From the NCBI RefSeq assembly GCF_001183985.1, contig NZ_LFZW01000001.1:2693636-2757635 (forward strand): a stretch of DNA of 64,000 nucleotides, read 5' to 3'. The position numbers and the translations under genes were made by a program. The DNA is from Peribacillus loiseleuriae (GTDB lineage: Bacteria > Bacillota > Bacilli > Bacillales > DSM-1321). Below the pieces are notes generated by a model. It was not told the origin of the DNA. It saw only the letters and a list, made by a program, of their open reading frames with translations, and did not search any database. Below, piece after piece: positions 42,697 to 52,368 of the stretch (the first letter of the stretch is position 1; every line of letters begins with the position of its first letter).

Positions 42697-43140
42697 TTAC
42701 TCAGACGGTAATTCTCTTTTTTGGCTATATTTATGGACACGTGTCATTAGTGTATATAGTGTTTTTTGTTCTTCTTCGCTTAATATATCGTCAAAAAATG
42801 ACGATTGAAAGGCAAGTTGTTCAGGCATTGCTTGCTCTAAAATAGTTTCCGCTTTCTCTGTGAGACTAATTGTCTTCGTTTTCCAGTCTTGCTTACGTAC
42901 AATATATCCTTCTTTTTCAAGACGTACGAGCATACGCGAAATACCACCTTGCGTAACCGTCACTTTTTCGGCTAACTCCATCTGCGTAAGTGGCTGGTAA
43001 ATGCTAATTTGCATGAGAACATCAAATTGAGCGGTTGTTAAATCAAATCGTTTTAAAAAATCATTCGACATTTGGTTACTCTGATTCGTAAACCGCATTA
43101 AACGTAACCAAATTAATGAACCTAGCGTATTATTCCGCAT
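42697..43140 (-). CDS. MarR-family regulator, MhqR-like
   Basis: A 147-residue MarR protein: [20 protein letters not shown] is the recognition helix and [13 protein letters not shown] the preceding helix. MarR next to a VOC dioxygenase is the arrangement of the quinone-sensing MhqR system. GAGGAGGA before the ATG. An identical 13-bp motif stands upstream of this gene and of the dioxygenase gene, so autoregulation is likely. Confidence 0.88.
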   Translation of the reverse strand: MRNNTLGSLIWLRLMRFTNQSNQMSNDFLKRFDLTTAQFDVLMQISIYQPLTQMELAEKVTVTQGGISRMLVRLEKEGYIVRKQDWKTKTISLTEKAETILEQAMPEQLAFQSSFFDDILSEEEQKTLYTLMTRVHKYSQKRELPSE

Positions 43141-43178
43141 TTTGTTATCCTCCTCTGCGCTAATCTTGTTATCACTTT

Positions 43179-43191
43179 ACTACTCAAATGA
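43179..43191. promoter_or_regulatory. Probable MarR/MhqR-type operator before marR
   Basis: ACTACTCAAATGA, exact copy of 42670-42682. Confidence 0.6.
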
Positions 43192-43946
43192 AAAGAAAGC
43201 AAGCAAAAAATCTCGAAATTTGATGTATCATTCAAATTGATTGAAATCTTCTCACTTAACAAGAATTAACCGAAAAACATCACTTGACCAAGAGAAAGAT
43301 AAGAATATAACGGTTACTAATACGGAGTAATATTGTCTAAATACATGAAAGTATAGGAAACATTCTGATTTTAAAAGGAACTAATCAAATAAAAGTTTAA
43401 GGCCTCACCGATCAATAAACGAGTTGCTGCGCATATAAATGTAAATTTAATCGGAGAGTAATTCACCTATGAATACGGAAAGTTTTTTCTAGCTTTGTTC
43501 ATAACATAATCTGAATTTTATTAAATAAAATATAGGAGTAAACTGTAGACATTTAACAAAGGGATTCAAGAAGCCAGTCAAGATTCTTTATTAATGAATT
43601 GGTTTTTGGCTTTAAATTATGGTAGGGCATTCTTGGTTCATCGATTCCATGATTGAGCAGTCTGAAAGAAATTAAGTAAAAACAGAATAAAAGTTTGGGG
43701 TGATTTTGAAACTTCACTAAAGTAGACCAAGAATGTAAGGTAATTACTGCCCCACAAATAGAAACGTATCCGATTATCGGCCAAATGAATAAAGATCGTA
43801 CTACTGGAGATCAAGCCTTTAAGAAAACTTGATTAGGGTTAATTAATAATGCCAGATCCGTAGTGTCATTAAACCTTTCTTGTCGATCATTTATTACGTG
43901 AGCAGGGCATTTCCTTTTCGGGATTAAGGTAATTAGGAGTGATTGG
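43192..43946. other. Gene-free stretch
   Basis: About 750 bp. A plus-strand frame near 43735-43830 reads ITAPQIETYPIIGQMNKDRT before a stop and may be debris, but I do not recognise it. Confidence 0.4.
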
Positions 43947-44279
43947 ATGGTTGGGAAGGTTGATTTTGTTCAGGGGTTTGTACCAAACCATAATCATGGG
44001 TCCGTTGACTATACATCTGTAGACGCTGGTCATGTTCATCAGTGTTTAGATGTAACTTCACCTCCAGTTAAAATGGATGATGATGACCATGTGCATTACA
44101 CAGAAGGTTATGTGGTCTTTGAAGATGGTCATACACATCATTATCAGGCATATTCGGGTCCTGCTATTCCTGTAGGAAATGGAATGCATGTACATTATTA
44201 CGATTTTTATACTTCAGAAGCAAATGGACATCGGCATCGAGTAAAGGGGGTTGACCAGCCGGCTCCAGGAAATAAGTAA
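43947..44279 (+). CDS. ymaF: YmaF-family His-rich protein
   Basis: A 110-residue protein with regularly spaced histidine pairs: NHNHGS, AGHVHQCLDVT, DDHVHYTEGYV, GHTHHYQAYSG, MHVHYYDFYTS, GHRHRVKG. The pattern H-x-H every 20 or so residues, with TSPP and GHxHxY blocks, is that of Bacillus YmaF. The repeats could bind metal ions, but no function is established. No signal peptide. TTAGGAGTG before the ATG, terminator at 44332. Confidence 0.9.
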   Translation: MVGKVDFVQGFVPNHNHGSVDYTSVDAGHVHQCLDVTSPPVKMDDDDHVHYTEGYVVFEDGHTHHYQAYSGPAIPVGNGMHVHYYDFYTSEANGHRHRVKGVDQPAPGNK

Positions 44280-44331
44280 AGTATTTCAAACATTTTCTGT
44301 TAATCTTAGGTTTTTATCGAGGCGAACGATT

Positions 44332-44368
44332 AGCAGTGAGAATTCATGAGGGAATCTCACTGCTTTTA
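44332..44368 (+). terminator. Terminator after ymaF
   Basis: AGCAGTGAGA, loop, TCTCACTGCT then TTT. Confidence 0.8.
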
Positions 44369-44448
44369 TATGTATTTATACCTTTGGAAACCTCTTCAGA
44401 TGAGATTTTTTTCTTAGTAGATACATTGTGGAAAATCAAGGATGTCAC

Positions 44449-44667
44449 TTACACGTTTTTCTCTGTATCATATGCTTTATAAATAGGCTCCCCTTCATCT
44501 ACTATAGGAAAACAACAATATTCGAACTCTTCAGGCGTTTTTGGACATGAAATGATCTTCACCTTGAGCTTAAAACACCATTTGTGGCAGAATACAGTAG
44601 TTTGATTGTAAAATGAGTCATCTGCTCTTTGAACATATGTACACGATGAATGTTTTTCATTTAATCT
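44449..44667 (-). pseudogene. Cysteine-rich remnant without a start
   Basis: A 72-codon open stretch reads CTYVQRADDSFYNQTTVFCH, KWCFKLKVKIISCPKTPEEF and EYCCFPIVDEGEPIY. The Cys/His spacing suggests a small zinc-binding domain. There is no ATG, and the only inner start (GTG at the VKII position) would drop most cysteines. I take it for a decayed gene of unknown family. Confidence 0.35.
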
Positions 44668-44966
44668 TCAAATGCAAATGGCACTGTGCATAGTAGGCTA
44701 TTGCTAAATTAGTGATGATTCCATTTTTATTGGATAATATGGATGTTGAAGTTTTTATAAGAGATAATATATATCAGTATCGTGTTATCTCAATAAATGA
44801 CACTTACCTATGCAGGGTTAATTTTTATTGATCTACCTGTTATACTACTAAATAGTAGTAATACATATTTCTATATTAAGTTTTAATTATTAACATGAGT
44901 ACTATTTAAAATTTGCTAATGATATGGTTGAAGTACTCGTACATTATTTAAGGATGAGGGAATTTA

Positions 44967-46229
44967 ATGACAACAAAAACAAAATCAAAATCATCGAGAA
45001 AAATTGCTAGGTATTCACTAATTATTATGGGGGTAGGATTTATTGCAACTGCCCCATTTCAAGGTTCATTTTGGGTAGAATTATTACATGGTGGGTTTGA
45101 AGCGGGGCTTGTTGGTGGATTAGCCGATTGGTTTGCAGTTACTGCACTATTTCGCCATCCGCTTGGAATACCAATTCCTCATACTGCACTACTACCCAAT
45201 AATCGAAAAAGAATGACAAATGGACTTGTTTCGATGTTGAAAAATGACTGGCTTTCGAAGGAAAGTATTCAGGAAAAAGTAAAACAAATTCCTTTAACAG
45301 AAAAGCTGATCGCCATTTTAGACAAGCAGATACACACAGATAAGTTTAGAAAAGGGATTATTAAACTGATCACGCAAATGATTAGATATATAGAAATTGA
45401 AAAGATTACACCCTTCGTAAAAAAACAAATCATATCGACTCTATCTAAAATGGAAATGAGCAAATTTCTTCAACTCGTAAGTTCACAACTGCTTAACGAA
45501 CAGTTTGATAAAAAAGCTTTGGATCATATTTTGATAAAAGCTGAGACTTGGTTAAGAAAAGAACAAACTAGTCAACGATTAGGAACAGTTTCCATGAATG
45601 TACTCAGCAAAATTGAAGCAGATGGTATGCTTCAATTTGCACTTAAATCCATTCAAAGTCTGCTTACCGAGGAAAAACTCGGCAATATCGTGCAAAATCT
45701 TTTATTAAGTGTGATAAAGAGTTTGCAATATGAGAACGAGCCGAATCGAGAAGCTTTAATCTTATATATCCGAAACGAGATACAAGGGATTAACGATAAT
45801 AAGGACGTACTAGTAAGTATTGAAAAATGGAAAGGTCAACTTCTAGCTAAATGGGAACCTGATCAAACAATAACCGAGAGTCTTCAACAAATTCAAAAAA
45901 GTGCATTAGATCTTGTAGAAGATCATGAGTTTATTGATATGTATCTTATTCCATTAATGAATCACATATTAGACAATATAAAAGAAAATAGCGCGGACAT
46001 TGATAATTGGATACAAAAGCAAATAATAATTCTTGTTGAAAATAATCATGAACAAATTGGCAATCTTGTACAAGAGAATTTAGATAAGTTAGACAATGAT
46101 ACACTGATTGATATGATGGAAAATAATATTGGAAAAGACCTACAGTGGATTCGCGTGAACGGAGCAGTTTGTGGTTTTATAATAGGGATCTTACTAACAG
46201 GTATACAAGCTTTGTTTAGGCTAGCATAA
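44967..46229 (+). CDS. DUF445 membrane protein (YheB/YjiN-like)
   Basis: A 420-residue protein. An N-terminal span (about 15-35) is followed by FEAGLVGGLADWFAVTALFR, the defining motif of DUF445, then a long helical cytoplasmic or peripheral region and a closing span (VNGAVCGFIIGILLTGIQAL, about 397-416). These proteins are widespread and uncharacterised. GGATGAGGG before the ATG; own terminator at 46336. Confidence 0.9.
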   Translation: MTTKTKSKSSRKIARYSLIIMGVGFIATAPFQGSFWVELLHGGFEAGLVGGLADWFAVTALFRHPLGIPIPHTALLPNNRKRMTNGLVSMLKNDWLSKESIQEKVKQIPLTEKLIAILDKQIHTDKFRKGIIKLITQMIRYIEIEKITPFVKKQIISTLSKMEMSKFLQLVSSQLLNEQFDKKALDHILIKAETWLRKEQTSQRLGTVSMNVLSKIEADGMLQFALKSIQSLLTEEKLGNIVQNLLLSVIKSLQYENEPNREALILYIRNEIQGINDNKDVLVSIEKWKGQLLAKWEPDQTITESLQQIQKSALDLVEDHEFIDMYLIPLMNHILDNIKENSADIDNWIQKQIIILVENNHEQIGNLVQENLDKLDNDTLIDMMENNIGKDLQWIRVNGAVCGFIIGILLTGIQALFRLA

Positions 46230-46335
46230 TTTCCATTAAAACCAAATGCGAGTACTTCATTGTTCCTCTCGCTTGATCAAAGCAATGTAATGATTACTAC
46301 ATTGCTTAATCATTTGAATTATATTAATTTGGAAA

Positions 46336-46374
46336 AACAAAACGGCTACTCTAATGCAGCCGTTTTGTTTTTTG
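46336..46374 (+). terminator. Terminator after the DUF445 gene
   Basis: AAAACAAAACGGCT, loop, AGCCGTTTTGTTTT then TT: a stem of 14 bp. Confidence 0.85.
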
Positions 46375-46604
46375 AATTTACATCTAATAATTTTACAATC
46401 ATGTTAATACTTATTTTTACATTTTTTGAAATTTAATAAAAACACTTTCTTTAAAAAGAATCTTAGCACAATTGGGGCAGGCATATTTCTTACATCAGCA
46501 CTCGACAAGAATGTCAATTAATCAACAACTAGTACTTGACTTTTAATGACTATATCAGAAAAATATCCGCATATAAAAAAGAGCCAATTGGCACTTTTAT
46601 CAGG

Positions 46605-47042
46605 TTAATCCTTCACGATTCCTGTTCTCAAATTATTTACATCAAATTCTAAATAGCCCTTTAAACAGGTCAACATAAAAACCCAACCTTCTTTATTGTC
46701 AACTAATTTATGTACTAGCTCATCATCATTTTCATTAAATCCTTGTTCGTTCACTTCAATAATTGTATGCGAATAATCCAATTCAGTTAGCGTAATCGTA
46801 ACAAGATGTTCTTCCTCAGCTTCCCCCCATTTGAATGCAATTTTCTTATTTAGCTCGATTTCTATTATTTTTATATCCAGTTGTGCGTCGTATTCATCAT
46901 ATTTCAATGTAACCGTCTTACCTTGCTCCCATCTTTCAGAACTTGACGAGAACCAAAAATTGCCGATTTTTGAAGGGTCTACGAATGCTTCAAATACCTC
47001 ATTAGCTGGTATTACTATTTTAAATTTTGTCATATTGTTCAT
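46605..47042 (-). CDS. SRPBCC (AHSA1/Aha1-type) domain protein
   Basis: A protein of about 145 residues with the START-like fold: FKIVIPANEVFEAFVDPSKI at the start and the WFSSSSERWEQGKTVTLKYD hydrophobic-pocket strands, ending with a long helix (NKEGWVFMLTCLKGYLEFD). Such proteins bind small hydrophobic ligands and are often stress related. Four in-frame ATGs lie at the start; 47042 is chosen because GAGGG lies at about 10 nt. Single-gene unit with a small hairpin downstream (46574-46597). Confidence 0.85.
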   Translation of the reverse strand: MNNMTKFKIVIPANEVFEAFVDPSKIGNFWFSSSSERWEQGKTVTLKYDEYDAQLDIKIIEIELNKKIAFKWGEAEEEHLVTITLTELDYSHTIIEVNEQGFNENDDELVHKLVDNKEGWVFMLTCLKGYLEFDVNNLRTGIVKD

Positions 47043-47185
47043 ATACAAAATCATCCCTCTTCGATTTGTTTAATATTATAAGATCTCACATTAAGTATAC
47101 CTTATACATCTTGTTCTTGAATAATGATAAAATTGCGTTCTGAATGTGACTATGTTAAAGCAAACCAACTTTTCAATTTGAATCA

Positions 47186-48115
47186 TTAATCTATTAAACG
47201 TAAACCTTCCTTTTCGGATTTATCTTTGAAAAATGATAAATATAGAACCATAAATAGTATAAGGCTAGCACCAAAAAATTGATAAGCTCCAAATGGGATG
47301 TGAAGCCATATGACTGAAGTTATGATGGCAGCTAAAGGCTCTAAACTACCTAATAAAGTAGTTTCTTGAGGTTTTAAGTATTTAAGACTTTCAATGTAAA
47401 ACCAAAAAGCAATCATCGTGCCAAAGAAAATAACAAAACCTATATAAAAATACGTTTCAAGTGACCATGTACTAGAATCAATTGACCAAGGAGGCTGTAT
47501 TATGCTCATTCCAATTCCACCAATAATCATGGCCCATCCAATAACGTTTAGTGAGCCCCACTTTTTCAACAATACTCCTGCATATAAAGTATAGAAAGCA
47601 AGAGAAATACCTGATAGTATTCCCCATATGACAGAAGATATAGGTACCGAAAGCCCAACCAATGATCCATTCGTTAACAATAAAAATGTACCTGATAAAG
47701 CTAAAACTACCGCAATTAGATCTCTAGCCTTCAATTTGCTTACTTTAGCCAACACTAGGTAAAGGATTATAAAAACAGGAGCTAAATATTGTAATAATGT
47801 TGCGACTGCTGCATTCCCTAACTTAATGGAAGCCATATAAGTATATTGAACGGCAAGCATACCTAATAAGCCGAATATCACGATCTGTATCCTCGCATTT
47901 TTATCTGACCATATCTTTAAAACTTGTTTTCGATTTTTTATGAATGATAAAACAAGTAGTAGAATTCCTGCGATTAATAAGCGAATGGAAACAAGCCATT
48001 CAACTGTTATACTATCTTCTTGAAATAAACGTTGTGCTACCGTACCTCCAATTCCCCAAAAAGTTGCGCCAAGTATGACTAATATAAACCCGACCCAGCG
48101 TCGTTGATTTTCCAT
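47186..48115 (-). CDS. EamA/DMT-family transporter
   Basis: A 309-residue protein with ten spans in two EamA repeats (GFILVILGATFWGIGGTVAQ at the start; VIWGILSGISLAFYTLYAGV opens the second half). Members move amino acids, nucleosides or other metabolites, usually outward. AAAGGGGG lies 8 nt before the ATG at 48115; an ATG nine codons upstream overlaps the ribosome site. No regulator adjoins it. Substrate unknown. Confidence 0.88.
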   Translation of the reverse strand: MENQRRWVGFILVILGATFWGIGGTVAQRLFQEDSITVEWLVSIRLLIAGILLLVLSFIKNRKQVLKIWSDKNARIQIVIFGLLGMLAVQYTYMASIKLGNAAVATLLQYLAPVFIILYLVLAKVSKLKARDLIAVVLALSGTFLLLTNGSLVGLSVPISSVIWGILSGISLAFYTLYAGVLLKKWGSLNVIGWAMIIGGIGMSIIQPPWSIDSSTWSLETYFYIGFVIFFGTMIAFWFYIESLKYLKPQETTLLGSLEPLAAIITSVIWLHIPFGAYQFFGASLILFMVLYLSFFKDKSEKEGLRLID

Positions 48116-48489
48116 AAACCATTCCCCCTTTAATACTGACATAAACTGTTTCTTTGATGGAGGACTCCATCGTTACACTCTGATTAAACTATGTAAGCAC
48201 ATTCTCTTAACTTCACTATTAAATATATTAATAATTAGTTCTAGAGGATTGTTTTGTAGAACAAAGAGTTAAAATCATCATCGTTACATTTTATTCATGT
48301 TTTTAATTATATTGATATATTAAATTTCAACCAATATGCTAAAAATTATGGAAAATCACTTTGGTTTTATTATATTAAAATAATAAATCTGAAACGACCA
48401 ACAACTAATATAAGAGAAGGAATTTCGCTTGTAATAAGAAATGGACTCGTAATCTATATGAATATGCGTGTTTCAATAGGTTTAAAACA

Positions 48490-48849
48490 TTATTTAGCTA
48501 AGTCCACATGTTTTGTAGCACTACCTGAATGACCAAGTTGATAAACTTTACCATCCTCTACCCTATACATATAAAAAATAGTAGGCTCATCTGAAAACAT
48601 AACTTCAACTACATAATTTGATGCCGTTTTATCTGAACCTTTTGGATCTATTTTAGATTCAACCTTCAATATATCGTCTTTTTGGTATCCCTTTTCTTTT
48701 ATCAAAAATTACATAACCTTATCTTCTGTATAGGAAACGATCTTTTCAGATTCCTTAGGACTGCCATGGTTAAGAGATTAAATTATATAAAACATGCTTC
48801 CCGCTAGCAAAAACACCACTATTCCTACAGTGAAAATAAACTTTTTCAT
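48490..48849 (-). pseudogene. DUF3139-type membrane-anchored protein with two nonsense mutations
   Basis: From an ATG preceded by AGGAGG, the frame gives MKKFIFTVGIVVFLLAGSMF (signal anchor), a stop, then SESEKIVSY-like sequence (KESEKIVSYTEDKVM), a second stop, and then LIKEKGYQKDDILKVESKID to the end with VVEVMFSDEPTIFYMYRVED. The pattern is that of DUF3139 proteins. Two in-frame stops and no frameshift: recent inactivation, or sequencing error. Confidence 0.75.
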
Positions 48850-49009
48850 AGTTATCAACCTCCTCCTTGTAACTCAGTTTACACGAATTAAGTTGTTCTT
48901 GTTTTACGATTTGATCATTCTTCTATATTTCCTTCTCAAATAAAATAGCCTCAACTCCTAAAAGGAATTGAGGCGTACTTACACTAAAATTTATTCAATC
49001 GAAGTATGC

Positions 49010-50209
49010 TTAAATAACACGAGTGGTAACGATACCTTCGATTTGCTTGATTTTTTCTTCCAAATCAGGAATGATATCGCCGATTATTTTATTGTCAATA
49101 TCAATCATCGTATACGCGTATTCCCCACGGCTTCTGTTAACCATGTCAGCAATGTTCAAGTTATGGCTCGATATAGCTTGTGTGATCTGCCCAACCATGT
49201 TTGGCACGTTTAGGTGGAAAGCCGCCACACGTCGTTTTCCTGTATAAGGAAGGGAAGTATTTGGGAAATTCACTGAGTTTTTGATATTTCCTGTTTCTAG
49301 AAACTCCTTCACTTGGCGAGCTGCCATAATGGCACAGTTTTCTTCTGATTCTTGGGTAGAAGCACCAAGATGTGGGATTGGAATTGTATTTTTCATTTTC
49401 AATACATTTTCATTTGGGAAGTCTGTAATATATCTTCCGACTTTCCCGCTTTCAAGTGCAGCTTCCATATCTGTTTCATTCACAAGCTCACCGCGTGAGA
49501 AATTCAAAATATGAACTCCTGGCTTCATGATGCTAAATATTTCTTCGTTAAACATTCCTGCAGTGTCATCGGTTAACGGAACATGCACAGTAATATAATC
49601 AGAGTTAGCGAACAATTGTTCAATCGTCATAGCGCGCTGTACATTGCGAGACAAATTCCAAGCTGTATCGACAGAGATGAATGGATCAAAGCCAATCACA
49701 TCCATGTCTAAATCAAGCGCATCATTCGCTACAAGTGCACCAATCGCGCCTAAACCAATTACACCTAGAGTTTTCCCTTTAATTTCTTTTCCAACAAATT
49801 GTTTCTTTCCTGCTTCTACAAGCTTTGGAATTTTTTCGCCTTCACCTTCTAATGTCTTTGTCCAAGCCACACCGGCAAAAAGGTTACGAGATGAAGCCAT
49901 TAATGTTGTTAGTACCATTTCTTTTACAGCATTAGCATTAGCACCAGGGGTATTAAAAACAACAATACCTTGCTCTGTACATTTGTCAACTGGAATATTA
50001 TTAACACCAGCTCCTGCACGTGCGATTGCTTTTAAATTATTGCCGAATTCGATTGTATGCATGTTAAAGCTACGAACAACAATGGCATCAGGGTTTTCAG
50101 TATCATTATCGATAGTATAGGTATCGTTATTGAATACATTTAGCCCACTTTCTGTAATATTATTTAAAGTTTTGATTGTTTTCATTTTGTCTAAAATTAT
50201 TGTGCTCAT
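49010..50209 (-). CDS. serA: D-3-phosphoglycerate dehydrogenase
   Basis: A 399-residue SerA of the short class. NAD motif LGVIGLGAIGALVANDAL (about 148-165); substrate and catalytic residues in ARAGAGVNNIPVD, NFSRGELVNE and PHLGASTQESEENCAIMAA (catalytic histidine). The C-terminal ACT domain starts about residue 325 (RRVAAFHLNVPNMVGQITQA), which may sense serine. First step of serine synthesis from 3-phosphoglycerate. No serC is adjacent. A ZTP-type riboswitch and terminator stand upstream, linking it to one-carbon and purine status. Confidence 0.95.
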   Translation of the reverse strand: MSTIILDKMKTIKTLNNITESGLNVFNNDTYTIDNDTENPDAIVVRSFNMHTIEFGNNLKAIARAGAGVNNIPVDKCTEQGIVVFNTPGANANAVKEMVLTTLMASSRNLFAGVAWTKTLEGEGEKIPKLVEAGKKQFVGKEIKGKTLGVIGLGAIGALVANDALDLDMDVIGFDPFISVDTAWNLSRNVQRAMTIEQLFANSDYITVHVPLTDDTAGMFNEEIFSIMKPGVHILNFSRGELVNETDMEAALESGKVGRYITDFPNENVLKMKNTIPIPHLGASTQESEENCAIMAARQVKEFLETGNIKNSVNFPNTSLPYTGKRRVAAFHLNVPNMVGQITQAISSHNLNIADMVNRSRGEYAYTMIDIDNKIIGDIIPDLEEKIKQIEGIVTTRVI

Positions 50210-50317
50210 TTTGTATGCTCCTCTTTTTTAATATTCAATTTTTATGAAAATCTGTATTTTCTAAAAAAATGGAATGTGAAAATAGTATTGCCTTCAATAT
50301 TCTCTCCTAATATACAG

Positions 50318-50347
50318 AAAGAGGCAAGGGAAGTTTCCCTTACCTCT
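50318..50347 (-). terminator. Expression-platform terminator of the serA leader
   Basis: Minus strand GAGGTAAGGGAA, loop ACT, TTCCCTTGCCTC then TTTC. It follows the ZTP aptamer directly. Confidence 0.65.
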
Positions 50348-50416
50348 GCCCAGGCGAACGGCTACGACTTTATGTGCTCCCTCACGGTGATCCGTGTTTC
50401 GCCAGTTACACATAGT
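50347..50416 (-). ncRNA. ZTP riboswitch (pfl motif) upstream of serA
   Basis: On the minus strand the RNA reads AACTGGCGAAACACGGATCA at one end and GCCGTTCGCCTGGGCA at the other. ACUGGCG plus CCGnnCGCCUGGGCA is the conserved signature of the pfl/ZTP aptamer, with the helix CACGG/CCGTG between. ZTP (or ZMP) accumulates when 10-formyl-THF is short, and the riboswitch usually turns on one-carbon genes. A terminator hairpin follows, as expected for transcriptional control. Confidence 0.85.
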
Positions 50417-50429
50417 CTTTTCATTTATT

Positions 50430-50789
50430 GTATTTTATCAAATTATTCAGCAATCTTCAACCATCATTTTAAGATTAATCCATTTTAGTTCTTTTGAATG
50501 AATTGTTTGGTACACTTGATATGGTTTAACTCAATTGATGATAAACAACCATGTAACAGAATTCACTTTAATCCAATTCTAATCCCCTTCCAATACAACT
50601 TGGTCGTTAGCAACTAAAATATTAATCACACATACTGTAAAAAACTATATCTCTTGATATTAAAACGTTCTCAGACACTTTAGATAATGTAACTTTACTT
50701 CCAATTCTCTCATGTAAAGATATCTTCAATCGTCAAATCAAAATACACAAGTTTTTAATTATTCCCAAATTAATATGCAGGTATTCATT
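50430..50789. other. Gene-free stretch between serA leader and ssuB
   Basis: 360 bp with no coding frame that I trust. Confidence 0.4.
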
Positions 50790-51491
50790 TTAAACAGTTT
50801 GTTTTAAATCAAGTAAAGAAAGGATCTCAGCTTTCCTAGTAGTTAATTTAAAATCGCCGCGATCTCGCGGTTTAGGTTCCGAAATTATTATCGTCTCATA
50901 CAATTCACCAGGTTGGCCTCTAAGGATGAAGATCTTGTCACATAGAAATAATGCTTCATCAATATCATGAGTAACAAGCAACATGGTTGTATTCTGTTGT
51001 TTCCAGATGGAAAGCAAAAGCTTCTGTAACTGCATTTTTGTAAAAGCATCAACAGCACTGAACGGTTCATCGAGTAATATAACCTTGGGCTCAGTTACAA
51101 GTGCCCGTGCTAGTGCTGTCCGTTGAGCCATACCCCCTGAAAGATCCTTAGGATAAAGTTTTTCAAATCCCGCTAATCCTACTAGCTTGAGCAGCTCTTG
51201 AATAGTAGAGTTGCTATCACCCTTCATTCCAAAACCGACATTTTGTTCCACTGTTAGCCACGGCATTAAACGGGGCTCCTGAAACATCATCCCGACCTGC
51301 TCCTTTTCCCATGTGAACTTGCCCGTATAGTCTTTGTCAAGCCCTGCTAGAACTCGAAGCAATGTACTTTTCCCGCAGCCGCTCGTGCCTAGGATACCGA
51401 TGATTTCCCCTTCCTTGACGGTGAACGAAACATCTGAAAAACCAACCTGTTTTTTATTAAATGTTCGCGAAACTTGCTCTACGGACAACAT
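50790..51491 (-). CDS. ssuB: Sulfonate-type ABC transporter ATPase
   Basis: A 233-residue ATPase: Walker A GTSGCGKST (35-43), signature LSGGMAQR (117-124), Walker B VILLDEP (137-143), and the switch histidine in LLVTHDIDEALFL. The MMFQEPRLMPWLT Q-loop is characteristic of the nitrate/sulfonate/taurine group. It powers uptake through the permease encoded 12 bp upstream. GAGGGACT-type ribosome site (AGGAGGG). Last gene of the operon under SAM riboswitch control. No ssuD monooxygenase follows. Confidence 0.92.
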   Translation of the reverse strand: MLSVEQVSRTFNKKQVGFSDVSFTVKEGEIIGILGTSGCGKSTLLRVLAGLDKDYTGKFTWEKEQVGMMFQEPRLMPWLTVEQNVGFGMKGDSNSTIQELLKLVGLAGFEKLYPKDLSGGMAQRTALARALVTEPKVILLDEPFSAVDAFTKMQLQKLLLSIWKQQNTTMLLVTHDIDEALFLCDKIFILRGQPGELYETIIISEPKPRDRGDFKLTTRKAEILSLLDLKQTV

Positions 51492-51503
51492 TCTAAGTCC
51501 CTC

Positions 51504-52340
51504 CTAACGTTGATTTGCATAACTATCTTGCCATCTTAGTGAGCGTTCTTCAATAAATTTTAAAAGCCAATCAGTGAATTTCCCAAGAATGGCGAATAAG
51601 ATAATACTTCCGATAATAACATCAGGAGAATACGTATTCTGTCCCACTATTAGCAAGTATCCGAGGCCTTTTGAGGCTCCCATGATTTCAGCAGCGACAA
51701 CAAACATCCAACCAAGTCCGAGGCCACTTCGAATTCCTGTTAATAATGACGGAAGTGATGCGGGAAGAATAATTTTGCTGACAATTTCAAAGGACGTATA
51801 TCCATAGATTTTACCGACTTCAATCAGTTTTCTGTCTACACCCCGTATCCCAGCAACCATATTCAGATAAACTGGGAAAAACACTCCGACTGCAATCAAT
51901 ATTACCTTAGAGGATTCCCCGATGCCCATCCATAAGATGAATAATGGAACCCAAGCAAGAGATGGGATGGAGCGAAAGGCCTGAATAATTGGATCTATTA
52001 ATTCTTCGAAAATCTTCATATAACCGACCAGTGATCCGATTATAACTGCTGTGAATGTTCCGATAAGAAAACCAGCAAATACTCTCATTAAAGTTGTTCC
52101 AATATGTCCCCAAAGTGTTCCTTCCAATGCCATCTGATACAACCCTTCTACTATTACTGAAGGTATAGGAAGAAGGTGCGATTCGATTATCCCCATCCTC
52201 CCTGAAGCTTCCCAGATAATCAACAGTGTCAACGGCAGGATACTACCAAGCAATACTTTGCGATTTATCTTCGGCTTTGTGAAACGTAATTCTTTTGTTT
52301 TATTCGCCTTACTTAAAACTGCATGTTCTCTATGCTCCAT
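51504..52340 (-). CDS. ssuC: Sulfonate-type ABC transporter permease
   Basis: A permease with about six spans and the BPD_transp_1 EAA loop (VGKIYGYTSFEIVSKIILPA, about 195-214 of the long form). LIIWEASGRMGIIESHLLPI at the start is usual for SsuC. The frame is open upstream to 52391, overlapping the end of ssuA, where a TTG exists without a ribosome site; the ATG at 52340 (MEHREHAVLSK) is the safer start, giving 278 residues. Confidence 0.9.
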   Translation of the reverse strand: MEHREHAVLSKANKTKELRFTKPKINRKVLLGSILPLTLLIIWEASGRMGIIESHLLPIPSVIVEGLYQMALEGTLWGHIGTTLMRVFAGFLIGTFTAVIIGSLVGYMKIFEELIDPIIQAFRSIPSLAWVPLFILWMGIGESSKVILIAVGVFFPVYLNMVAGIRGVDRKLIEVGKIYGYTSFEIVSKIILPASLPSLLTGIRSGLGLGWMFVVAAEIMGASKGLGYLLIVGQNTYSPDVIIGSIILFAILGKFTDWLLKFIEERSLRWQDSYANQR

Positions 52341-52368
52341 CAATCTATTTTCAATCCCTTCTGCTCCA

